From the NCBI RefSeq assembly GCF_002259795.1, contig NZ_MWXA01000005.1, forward strand, positions 640,598-704,597: a stretch of DNA of 64,000 bases, in the 5' to 3' direction. Source of the DNA: Bifidobacterium aquikefiri (GTDB taxonomy: Bacteria > Actinomycetota > Actinomycetes > Actinomycetales > Bifidobacteriaceae). The notes beneath the pieces are model-generated. The model searched no databases, was not told the origin of the DNA, and worked only from the letters and a program-made list of their open reading frames with translations. Below are positions 43,955-51,841 of the stretch, piece by piece. The translations under genes and the position numbers were made by a program. Within the stretch, counting starts at the first letter, position 1. Every line of letters begins with the position of its first letter.

Positions 43955-44524
43955 ATGTCTAAAGCTCATGGAACCACCAGTCTCAACAATCAATCACGCA
44001 TAAAACTCTTTTGCGAGGTTTTTGAATCCGACCGGATGATAATTGATGAATTGCAGTACCCAGACAAGGTTCATGCAATGGGCCCTGACCATCCTGAGGA
44101 ATATGCGAGATTGCTGGTCGTAGCGATGCTACTGCGCAAATATTTTCAAACTGATGAAAACGTGAAAATTACTTCAGTGATTAATTCAATGAATAGAAGT
44201 TTACCTTGTAAAAAGCCACCTGAAATTAAGAAGATAATTACCTGTCTCTTACAATATGCCCCCCGTTGGAAGAAACCTCCAAAGAACGGAATCGTCTTCC
44301 AAATTGAAGGACAAGCGCCACAATTCCCAGCAGATTTATTGACAGATATGCTGTACGGAAACGCAATGCACGGCGACCTTGCAAAAGCTGAAAGAATAAG
44401 GAACTTCCCACTTACCTCACGCTGCGTCGCACTAAACGAAACCAACCAAATCCGCTTTCTTGGTGTCAAAGGAGTCTATGAGATCATAGAACAATGGAGA
44501 ACAAAAAAGATCCTCGACTTCTAG
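43955..44524 (+). CDS. AT-rich orphan gene at the cargo position of the island
   Basis: 189-residue soluble protein, no family recognised. Segments: HPEEYARLLVVAMLLRKYFQ, KKPPEIKKIITCLLQY, LTDMLYGNAMHGDLAKAERI and VKGVYEIIEQWRTKKILDF. Base and codon use are much more AT-rich than the capsid operon, suggesting separate acquisition. It has its own transcription unit between the capsid terminator and attR, where satellites often carry anti-phage or host-fitness cargo. No good ribosome-binding site before ATG 43955. Confidence 0.55.
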   Translation: MSKAHGTTSLNNQSRIKLFCEVFESDRMIIDELQYPDKVHAMGPDHPEEYARLLVVAMLLRKYFQTDENVKITSVINSMNRSLPCKKPPEIKKIITCLLQYAPRWKKPPKNGIVFQIEGQAPQFPADLLTDMLYGNAMHGDLAKAERIRNFPLTSRCVALNETNQIRFLGVKGVYEIIEQWRTKKILDF

Positions 44525-44792
44525 CATCACAGCTCGTCTCATAGTCAGGAGCCGTAACAGAATAATCAAAAGACTCAGAGTCAGGTGTAACTTCTGGTAA
44601 CACCTCGGTTTGTTCAGGTGTTAGGTTCCTAACACCTTCTATATCTTTTGAAACCGTGTAGTTGCTTACTCCGACGATTGGTGCGATGGCTCGTTGCTCA
44701 GGTGTTCCATTTGGAACAGCTGATGATTCAATGTCACGGTGCACTGTTCCAATACCAACTCCGACGATTGGTGCGATGGCTCGGGTGCTCAT
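44484..44792 (-). CDS. Small protein with a duplicated HTH segment
   Basis: 102 residues from ATG 44792 (MSTRAIAPIVGVGIG). Two copies of R-AIAPIVGVS-like helix-turn-helix sequence (STRAIAPIVGVGIGTVHRDI and QRAIAPIVGVSNYTVSKDIE) are encoded by a 26-bp exact DNA direct repeat (44668-44693 and 44758-44783). Such segments occur at the start of actinophage regulators. The C-terminus looks unrelated, so it may be a remnant. Its 3' end overlaps the orphan gene by 41 bp. Confidence 0.5.
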   Translation of the reverse strand: MSTRAIAPIVGVGIGTVHRDIESSAVPNGTPEQRAIAPIVGVSNYTVSKDIEGVRNLTPEQTEVLPEVTPDSESFDYSVTAPDYETSCDARSRGSFLFSIVL

Positions 44793-44915
44793 GCTGCGAT
44801 CTATACACAAAGATATCAATTACTACTCATAACCTTTAGATGCAAGCTCAATAGAGCATACCTAATGACATACATTCTTTAGAATCGTTATAGCAGTATG
44901 CCTTTGATACATTTC

Positions 44916-44936
44916 TTCAAATCCCCCTACCCCGAC
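44916..44936. repeat. attR core (21-bp direct repeat)
   Basis: Identical to the tRNA-Pro 3' segment at 36529-36549; marks the right end of the island. Confidence 0.95.
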
Positions 44937-44941
44937 TGTAC

Positions 44942-44978
44942 AACCGGAGCCGTTGATATTCAGCGGTTCCGGTTTTTT
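44942..44978 (+). terminator. Probable original terminator of tRNA-Pro, displaced by the island
   Basis: AACCGGA (44942-44948) pairs with TCCGGTT (44968-44974), extended through GCCG/CGGT and TGA/TCA, followed by TTTTTT. It begins 6 bp after attR, as expected of a tRNA terminator before integration. Confidence 0.8.
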
Positions 44979-45099
44979 ATTATCGCCATCATTGGTGTCA
45001 CCACTCGTGTCACTATTCGGGGTTACAGCCCCCGCTTTTTTGTCTATAGCCCCCATATTGCGGCATCATCATGCATCGCAGGGGCCACGAGAGCAGGAA

Positions 45100-45312
45100 C
45101 GACACGGTGTCGATGCTCGCCATCCCCACATCCCTTGTCACCTCGACCATCCCCACCTCCCTTGTCATCTCGAGCGAGCGCAGCGAGTCGAGAGATCTCA
45201 CCCTTGCAAGCATCAACAGCCAAGATCCCTCGACTCGCTCCGCTCGCTCGGGATGACGGGAGAGGAACATGACATCAGCTGGAACGAATTACACGCCCGC
45301 ACACCAGCGGAA
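45100..45312. repeat. Dispersed palindromic extragenic repeat, copy E (inverted relative to copy B)
   Basis: Arms 45164-45199 and 45223-45257 (GAGCGAGCGCAGCGAGTCG type) enclose CCTTGCAAGCATCAACAG, the reverse complement of the copy B loop. The tail CTGGAACGAATTACAC (45278-45293) also matches copy B. Tandem CCTCGACCATCCCCAC-like units lie at 45139-45160. Confidence 0.78.
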
Positions 45313-45356
45313 AAGCATCCTCTAGAATGGTATTGAGAAGGGCAAGGAGGCCTGGC

Positions 45357-47294
45357 ATGGGGGAAACGTTCAACGTTAATGAATTCTTGGAGCATTTGGA
45401 CAAGGAATTCGCTCGTAAGGCAGACTCTGCTGAAATCGCATCATATCTTGATGCTTCGCTTGCCGCGGCTCGCCAATCCCACGATCAAGGCGGCGAACTC
45501 ACGGTATTGAATGAGATGATTGGCTTCAATCGCTCTCGTGCGTTGCACGACGCCAACGCATCGGTTATTCCTACAGCCTTGAAACTCGCTGAATCATTGA
45601 ATATCGCGGGAACGCCAGCGGGGGTTGCCACACTCATCAATGCCGCAACAGGATATCGCGCGGCTGGCGATCTTCCACATGCTGAGTCAATGTATCGCAA
45701 AGCTTTGGCTGAGAACACAAGACTCAAGCAACCGAATATACGAGAGACTGCGGCCTTGCACAATAATCTTTCGATGCTCTACAGCGACATGCATGAGTTT
45801 TCCAAGGCAGAAACAGAGCTTGAGACAGCGCTCCAACTCCTCACCGACATGCAAAGCAGCGAATCAGTATCCATCAACAGAAAGAATGCCGATTCAGACC
45901 TTCATATAGCCAAGAAGGGTACGCGTGAGCAGAAAGAGATGGATTCCCTCAACGTCGACCTTGCCTCGACTCATACCAATCTTGCACTCGTACTCCTCGC
46001 GCAGGATCGAGTTGACGATGCCAGCACTCATTCACTCAAAGCTCTCAGCATCTATGAGCTTGGCAATCTCACCGATCGAGCGCACTATGCTTCTGCGCTT
46101 GCATGCCAGGGACAGGTGTTCTTCCGTCAGGGTCACTATGCACGAAGCGTTGAACATTATCACCACGCGCTTGACCTTATCGAAACGCGATTTGGCAAGA
46201 CAAGCTACTATTACAAAACTACAAAAAGCAACCTGATTCAGGCACAAGCCAAGCTTGAGCACACCCCTGGCGGCAATGCCCCACAACATCGAATCACTGG
46301 CCTGGAATTATCGAGGGCATATTGGGAAGAATTCGGTAAGTCCCTGATTCACGACCGGTTTGCAGACTATGAATCTCATATTGCAGTCGGTCTCGTTGGT
46401 CATGGATCGCAATGCTTCGGATTCGACGACGAGCTCTCTGAGGATCATGACTTCGCGCCTGGTTTCTGTGTGTGGCTCACCCAGAAGGATTATGCACAAT
46501 TCGGAGCATCCTTGCAGAATGAATACGATAGGCTTCCGAAATCCTTCATGGGGTTCGGCCCCGATACGACGAGTGTTCGCGCTCACGGTATGAACAAGCG
46601 CTATGGCATCTTTTCGATTGGTGATTTTTTTGAATCCATCACCGGATTACCCGAAGCCCCTGGCCAAGATGAATTCCCCCTGTGGCTTTCACTCAGCGAG
46701 GCTACCCTGGCAACCGCCACGAACGGCGAAGTGTTCGCAGATCCTTTAGGAGCGTTTTCAAAGACGAGGCAAGGTTTCACTTTCATGCCCGACGATGTGC
46801 GGCTCTCGCTTATTTCTCGACGGCTCGGCATGATGGCGCAGACAGGGCAATATAACGTTGAACGCATGGCCAGGCGCAATGACTGGCCAGCGGTATGGCT
46901 TTCGGTCTGCGAGTTCGTGAAAGCCTGCTCATCATGTATTTTTCTTGTCAACAATCCCGTCAGCGCCGGATATGTACCGTATTATAAGTGGAACTTTGCT
47001 GCACTGCGCAGACTTGCTGCACGGATGGGGATGGTGCTTCGCGATGTGCCTGCACAGCTCGAACAGCTCATTGCGGCATCTTCGAAGCTGTCTGCCCATA
47101 CCACCGCGAGCCAGCTTTCCGCAGGGAGAGCCATCGAACCGCTGACTTCAATAATCGATTCAATTTGCCGAGAAGTTGTCACCGAACTGCGACGTCAGGG
47201 CTTGACGACTTCATCTGAAACATTTCTTGAGTGGCAGCGCCCATTCATCGAGGCGAACATTACCAGCAGGGAGACATGTCTACGGAGTTTGTGA
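45357..47294 (+). CDS. TPR protein with C-terminal DUF4037 (nucleotidyltransferase-like) domain
   Basis: 645 residues; CAAGGAGG site before ATG 45357. Residues about 60-310 are helical TPR-type repeats (for example AESMYRKALAENTRLKQPNI, HYARSVEHYHHALDLIETRF). Residues 325-640 match DUF4037: VGLVGHGSQCFGFDDELSED then HDFAPGFCVWL, a Pol-beta-superfamily-like G-S ... D-D ... D-H-D motif, later KWNFAALRRLAARMG. The chemistry is unknown. It is followed by a DUF4125 gene, its regular partner in other genomes as I recall. Confidence 0.78.
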   Translation: MGETFNVNEFLEHLDKEFARKADSAEIASYLDASLAAARQSHDQGGELTVLNEMIGFNRSRALHDANASVIPTALKLAESLNIAGTPAGVATLINAATGYRAAGDLPHAESMYRKALAENTRLKQPNIRETAALHNNLSMLYSDMHEFSKAETELETALQLLTDMQSSESVSINRKNADSDLHIAKKGTREQKEMDSLNVDLASTHTNLALVLLAQDRVDDASTHSLKALSIYELGNLTDRAHYASALACQGQVFFRQGHYARSVEHYHHALDLIETRFGKTSYYYKTTKSNLIQAQAKLEHTPGGNAPQHRITGLELSRAYWEEFGKSLIHDRFADYESHIAVGLVGHGSQCFGFDDELSEDHDFAPGFCVWLTQKDYAQFGASLQNEYDRLPKSFMGFGPDTTSVRAHGMNKRYGIFSIGDFFESITGLPEAPGQDEFPLWLSLSEATLATATNGEVFADPLGAFSKTRQGFTFMPDDVRLSLISRRLGMMAQTGQYNVERMARRNDWPAVWLSVCEFVKACSSCIFLVNNPVSAGYVPYYKWNFAALRRLAARMGMVLRDVPAQLEQLIAASSKLSAHTTASQLSAGRAIEPLTSIIDSICREVVTELRRQGLTTSSETFLEWQRPFIEANITSRETCLRSL

Positions 47295-47385
47295 GTTGGA
47301 CACGACGAGATTAGGACATGTGTCATCAATCAGTCATCAATCAGTCATAACTCAATGGAACATGAACGAAAAGAAGGGGAACATT

Positions 47386-48126
47386 ATGGACAGGCACAAC
47401 AACGTTGAACACATGAGTGATCTGCGACAAGACCCTACCGGATCAGCTGCAACCACGACCACTCCTCACCGTGCTTTCATGCCTACACACCCACATCATC
47501 AGGCCAAAGCTGCCGATGCGTTCACCAGTCTGGTCGATCATGTTGTGCAACAGGAATGGGATCAGTTCCAAGATGTGCATAACGAAGGAGGAAGAGCCGC
47601 ATGCCAGGGAAACTGGCCGGTATTCCATCAGATGCGCGCCAGCCAATTCCTGACATGGAGCATGCCTCTGCTGCAGAGCTATTCCGATGACTTGAATTAC
47701 GCGGAAGAATCGGGAAGGAATCTGCTCAGTGAAAAATATGGGCGCATGATGGTATCAACGGCACCTGAGCAATTTGCCGAAAGCATTGCTCCCTATCTTG
47801 CAACATTAAGCGCGGATCGCATTGCGCAGCAGGAGAGAATAATCGCAACCCAGATTGCCTGGGTCATCGAATTTCGTCACGCTTATCCCAAGCTTGGCCA
47901 GGCAATGCGGCTCATCCACACGAGTGAAGATTCTCAATATGCAACATCATTCGAAACATACTTGCGAGGAGAATTGAGCACCTATTCCGCTCGCACTCTG
48001 GATTACTACGAGGCTCTGATCGCCAGCTGCAAGCGCAACAATCTCAATCTCACACAAGAAACCGTCGAAAAAACGGTACAGCTGGGAGGTTATAAGGATT
48101 TGGAAGAAGCTGAAGCATCGCAATAG
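47386..48126 (+). CDS. DUF4125-family protein
   Basis: 246 residues from ATG 47386 (AAGGGGAAC upstream). All-helical: VVQQEWDQFQDVHNEGGRAA (the W-x-x-F-x-x-V-x-N-x-G-G-R-A motif typical of DUF4125), QFLTWSMPLLQSYSDDL, LLSEKYGRMM, and AWVIEFRHAYPKLGQAMR near the end. Conserved Asn-x-Gly-Gly-Arg suggests a ligand site. No known function; lies 91 bp after the TPR-DUF4037 gene. Confidence 0.8.
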   Translation: MDRHNNVEHMSDLRQDPTGSAATTTTPHRAFMPTHPHHQAKAADAFTSLVDHVVQQEWDQFQDVHNEGGRAACQGNWPVFHQMRASQFLTWSMPLLQSYSDDLNYAEESGRNLLSEKYGRMMVSTAPEQFAESIAPYLATLSADRIAQQERIIATQIAWVIEFRHAYPKLGQAMRLIHTSEDSQYATSFETYLRGELSTYSARTLDYYEALIASCKRNNLNLTQETVEKTVQLGGYKDLEEAEASQ

Positions 48127-48152
48127 TCGCTGTGATGTGAAAGCTTCTCGCC

Positions 48153-49895
48153 ATGCTACGCAAGGCGATTGCCAAGGGTTTGGAGATTTTCGACTGGTGG
48201 AGTCTTCGCTTCGTCAGGAGTCTCATTAAAGTAGTGAGAGTGTTTGAAACCAAGCAGCATCAGCCGAAAACTCCAGGACAATTGAGAGTTGCCACCTTCT
48301 GCGCCTATGTGGTCATCACTCTGGTGACTTGTATTGTGCTTGGACTCATGGGGACACTTATGGCTCCTCATTGGCAGATTCAGACAAACACGACTCACAT
48401 TAAAGTCCAGTCCAGGAATACTTCGATTGCGTCCTCGCTGGCGATTCCCGCCCATGAAGGCACATATCGGATAAAGGAGACGCCGATTGAGGTGAGACTC
48501 ACGTCTAAGGTCACCATTCGTGCGCTCATTCGTGAACCGATTGGTGCTCCGGAAAACCGGCCGGCTTGTCTGCTCATCCAGGGCGCAGGTACGGGCAAGT
48601 CGTCACAGGTGTATGGGGATCTGGCATCTTCGATGGCCTCCGCTGGCATCACCACTCTGGTACCGGACAAACGTATGGATGACTACACGATTTTTCATCG
48701 GAACTATGTTTCGATGGCTCACGACTACGGCACTTCGTTTAACATTTTGAAGCATTGGTCCGGTGTCGATGAGAATAAGGTGGGCCTGTATGCAGAATCT
48801 GAAGGCACGTGGATTTCATCAATCATGACGGCAGAGCGTAAGGATGTTGCCTTTACTATCCTTACCTCTCCGCCCGTGTATTCGGGTCGTCAGCAGATGG
48901 CGATTGCCGCTACATCGTATTTCGAGACTGCCGGTGCTCCTCTTGCTCTTACACAGGACATTCCCAGGCTGACTGCGTTGAATTTTTCTGTGCTGGGGTT
49001 AGATTATGCAGACTTTGATTCTCTTCAATACATTTCACATCTCACCCAGCCGACGCTGATCAATTATGGCACTCGCGACCTCTCCATGCCCATCGAGCAA
49101 GGAGCGACAACCGTGATATCCAAAGCAAAGGCCAACAACAACCGTAACGTGACGGTTCGCTATTACGATGCAAACCATCAGATGCGCGTCGGCGACAATA
49201 TGGCACTTCCCAATCTTCCGCTCGCCGTTGGATATACGCAGAACCTGGATGATTGGATCAATGGCATTGCCTCTGGAACATCCGCACAGGAATGGAAGAC
49301 GCCAATGGTTGCAGGATTCCAGCCGCATCAACGGTATGCGGTGCCGTCGCATACCACGGCTGGCTTGGTTACCTCGCTTGGTCAGCTCTTTGCGCTGATG
49401 CTCTTCGGCACGGGACTGTGCGTCATTGCATTCCTGCTGGGCTTGCTTCGATCCATCGGAAGATCGATTCGAAAACATGGGAACAAAGGCCGGCTCTTGC
49501 ATTCGCAGCACAGCATTCCTGTAAGCACGAACTTTTCGCGCGCTTCCGTTGCTTCGATGTGGATTACTGGTCTCCTGAGCATCGCCTCAACCTTGGGAAT
49601 CTTGGGTTACGTGATTGTAGTGGTGTCTCAGGCGCTTACCTTGCAACGAGATACAGAGTTTCTGAGTTCGCTGTGGATTGTTCTTCGAGTGGCTTCAATT
49701 GTGGTGATTTTGGCCTTCTCATGGTTGTGCACACAATTCTTGAATCCGCTGCTGGTTCGGCTCACTGGGCGCGAAGGCAACCAACCGGACGAAATTTCGC
49801 ATGTTTTCAACGGTTTGCAACGAATCATCATGCTATGTGTGCTCTGTGGGTCGGCGCTGCTGATGGGTTCTCTGGCTTTCTGGGGACTATATTGA
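48153..49895 (+). CDS. Membrane-anchored alpha/beta hydrolase with C-terminal transmembrane domain
   Basis: 580 residues. N-terminal transmembrane anchor (about 49-71), extracytoplasmic hydrolase domain (LLIQGAGTGKSSQVYGD oxyanion region; nucleophile elbow GLYAESEGTWIS, A-E-S-E-G in place of G-x-S-x-G; acid GTRDLSM; His DANHQM), then four hydrophobic segments (about 395-560). The mixed architecture resembles dienelactone-hydrolase-like/acyl-CoA thioester-hydrolase folds fused to membrane segments in other Gram-positives. Substrate unknown. Only 26 bp after DUF4125, same strand, so possibly one operon. A TIR element starts 1 bp after its stop. Confidence 0.75.
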   Translation: MLRKAIAKGLEIFDWWSLRFVRSLIKVVRVFETKQHQPKTPGQLRVATFCAYVVITLVTCIVLGLMGTLMAPHWQIQTNTTHIKVQSRNTSIASSLAIPAHEGTYRIKETPIEVRLTSKVTIRALIREPIGAPENRPACLLIQGAGTGKSSQVYGDLASSMASAGITTLVPDKRMDDYTIFHRNYVSMAHDYGTSFNILKHWSGVDENKVGLYAESEGTWISSIMTAERKDVAFTILTSPPVYSGRQQMAIAATSYFETAGAPLALTQDIPRLTALNFSVLGLDYADFDSLQYISHLTQPTLINYGTRDLSMPIEQGATTVISKAKANNNRNVTVRYYDANHQMRVGDNMALPNLPLAVGYTQNLDDWINGIASGTSAQEWKTPMVAGFQPHQRYAVPSHTTAGLVTSLGQLFALMLFGTGLCVIAFLLGLLRSIGRSIRKHGNKGRLLHSQHSIPVSTNFSRASVASMWITGLLSIASTLGILGYVIVVVSQALTLQRDTEFLSSLWIVLRVASIVVILAFSWLCTQFLNPLLVRLTGREGNQPDEISHVFNGLQRIIMLCVLCGSALLMGSLAFWGLY

Positions 49896-49896
49896 A

Positions 49897-49998
49897 TTCA
49901 TTGTGAACTCATGAAAGTAGATAAGCCTCTAAATCATTGTTTTGTGGGTGATATGAGGCCAAATTTGGGCTTGTATACTCTGATGAGTTCACAATGAA
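49897..49998. repeat. About 100-bp element with terminal inverted repeats, copy 2
   Basis: TTCATTGTGAACTCAT (49897-49912) is the exact complement of ATGAGTTCACAATGAA (49983-49998). The interior aligns with copy 1 at 24792-24890. It lies between convergent gene ends, starting 1 bp after the hydrolase stop. Confidence 0.75.
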
Positions 49999-50025
49999 CG
50001 AAGAATGTAACTGTACGGCCTATTT

Positions 50026-50649
50026 TCAGCTCAAAATGTCCATCGTTTTGAGAGATTCGCGCAATTCATCAGCATCGGTGAAACAGATTCCGTGGATTCC
50101 AAGGTGTTGCGCTGCCTCGACGTTGGTTTGCCGGTCATCAATGAAAACCGTATGCTCCGCCTGCAAGGAGAATCGTTTCAATGCCAACTGATATATTCGC
50201 GGATCGGGCTTTATCAAGTGCTCTTCCGCTGAAACAACGATGCCGCTTAGCAAAGCAAGCTCAGAAAATCGCCGACATGCCTCATCAACGCTGCTCTTGG
50301 TGAAATTCGTCAAACCCCACATGCCAATGCCGGCAGAGCGCAGATCGTGAAGCAGTTCGCCCATTCCAGGAATCAGACCATGGAATGCTCGTTCGAAATG
50401 GTTGAAATACACCTGAAAGACCCATGCCACTGCTGGGCCATGATGCTTCTCGTAGTCGCTAAGAATCCGACTCTCGCTCCATCCTGCATCGCAAAGCTGA
50501 TCGTAATAGTCAAAACCCCAAGGATCATGAGGGTCGAAAAACATGTCGACAACGCCTTGTGGATATTCACCCTCCAAGGCAAGATCTGGTCGCCAATCAA
50601 GCAATACTCCGCAGAAATCAAACATAACGTTAGTGATTTTTGGCTGCAT
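50026..50649 (-). CDS. HAD-superfamily hydrolase (subfamily IA)
   Basis: 207 residues from ATG 50649; an ATG at 50661 directly abuts AAGGA and is less likely. Motif I VMFDFCGVLLDWRPD carries the nucleophilic Asp but Cys at the +2 position where phosphatases of this type have Asp; motif II is GLTNF, Lys in EHLIKPDPRIY, acidic motif IV FIDDRQTNVEAA. The YihX-like group also departs from the D-x-D rule. Likely a small-molecule phosphatase; substrate unknown. Confidence 0.85.
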   Translation of the reverse strand: MQPKITNVMFDFCGVLLDWRPDLALEGEYPQGVVDMFFDPHDPWGFDYYDQLCDAGWSESRILSDYEKHHGPAVAWVFQVYFNHFERAFHGLIPGMGELLHDLRSAGIGMWGLTNFTKSSVDEACRRFSELALLSGIVVSAEEHLIKPDPRIYQLALKRFSLQAEHTVFIDDRQTNVEAAQHLGIHGICFTDADELRESLKTMDILS

Positions 50650-50804
50650 TGTTTCTGTCATCCTTGTAATCGAACAGGTAGAATTCCACGACAAACCTAT
50701 GACACGCCGCTGACTTACCCAGCGATAGCTTCCCGGGCTTTCGTTGCCGACACATGTTATATTCATGAGCAATATGGGGATTGACACCGGAACGAAGGGT
50801 TCGC

Positions 50805-51401
50805 ATGCAGATAATCAATGTTGTCTTGTTCGATAATTTCGAAACCTTGGACGCCTGTGGACCGATAGAGATATTCGGAAGTCTGGGCAACGAGTATCGG
50901 ATTGAATACTATTCGATGCACGGCGGAATCGTGACGAGCAGACAAGGCTTGCAAACTCAGACACAGGGTTTCACACAGATGGCACCAGACGAAATAGTGC
51001 TGATTCCCGGCGGTATGGGTACGAGACCGCTGGTCAACGATGATGAATTTCTTTCACAGCTTGCCGCTCTAGCCAGACAAGCCAAGAATATTCTGACCGT
51101 ATGCACTGGTTCTGCATTGCTCGCCAAGACTGGATTGCTAAATGCAAAGAGAGCAACATCCAACAAGCTTGCCTTCGACTGGGTCACCTCATTGAATCCC
51201 GCAGTGGACTGGGTCGCCAAGGCACGATGGGTTGTTGACGGCAACATCTATACATCGTCCGGAGTCTCGGCAGGAATGGATATGGCTCTCGGTTACGTCA
51301 ACGACCATCTTGGCACCACCGTGGCGCGCAAGACCGCCCACGACATTGAATACTCATGGAACGAAGACCCAGACAATGATCCTTTCGCCAGATTATCCTG
51401 A
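50805..51401 (+). CDS. DJ-1/PfpI-family protein
   Basis: 198 residues from ATG 50805 (GAAGGG upstream). NVVLFDNFETLDACGPIEIF, IVLIPGGMG and the nucleophile elbow ILTVCTGSALLAKTG with the conserved Cys, then RWVVDGNIYTSSGVSAGMDM (His replaced; ThiJ/AraC-amidase-like tail). Family members include glyoxalase III, isonitrile hydratase-like and stress proteins; the present pattern is nearest the isonitrile hydratase/transcriptional-regulator amidase subgroup. Divergent from the HAD gene. Confidence 0.87.
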   Translation: MQIINVVLFDNFETLDACGPIEIFGSLGNEYRIEYYSMHGGIVTSRQGLQTQTQGFTQMAPDEIVLIPGGMGTRPLVNDDEFLSQLAALARQAKNILTVCTGSALLAKTGLLNAKRATSNKLAFDWVTSLNPAVDWVAKARWVVDGNIYTSSGVSAGMDMALGYVNDHLGTTVARKTAHDIEYSWNEDPDNDPFARLS

Positions 51402-51841
51402 AGACGCGCAGAAGTTAACAGGACGAAATGCAGTGAGGAGGCAGCGGCGACAGTCATGCCTCAAACCATCACTACTCAGCAATCCTTTTGAAAAGATTCC
51501 TTGCACGATCACAGCACGATCACCGCATAATCACGGTACACTCACCGCTGCACGCTATCAGCAACACTCAATGATCATCATCAAGCATGTTCTCCATCGT
51601 TATTTCAGATACAACGTTCTAAATTAAACATATAGTCATATTGGCGTTTGCGGTGGCAGATTCCGTTACATTGTGGATTGCTGTATATCAACATGACCAT
51701 TGTTGCTTCGATGGGCAGCTGTCTTCATCCACGAAGAGATTCGCAGATTGTCGAGAATGTCATCCGTTCCATGGACACTGCTCCGACGGATCCGGCGGAG
51801 CCAACGAAGCCTACGAAGCCAACCGACACGAGGAGACCACC

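Noticed and set aside
51402..51841. Possible SAM or T-box riboswitch before the sulfhydrylase gene
   Set aside because: No SAM-I core, T-box sequence or leader terminator could be found; only weak direct repeats (GATCACAGCAC-like) are present.
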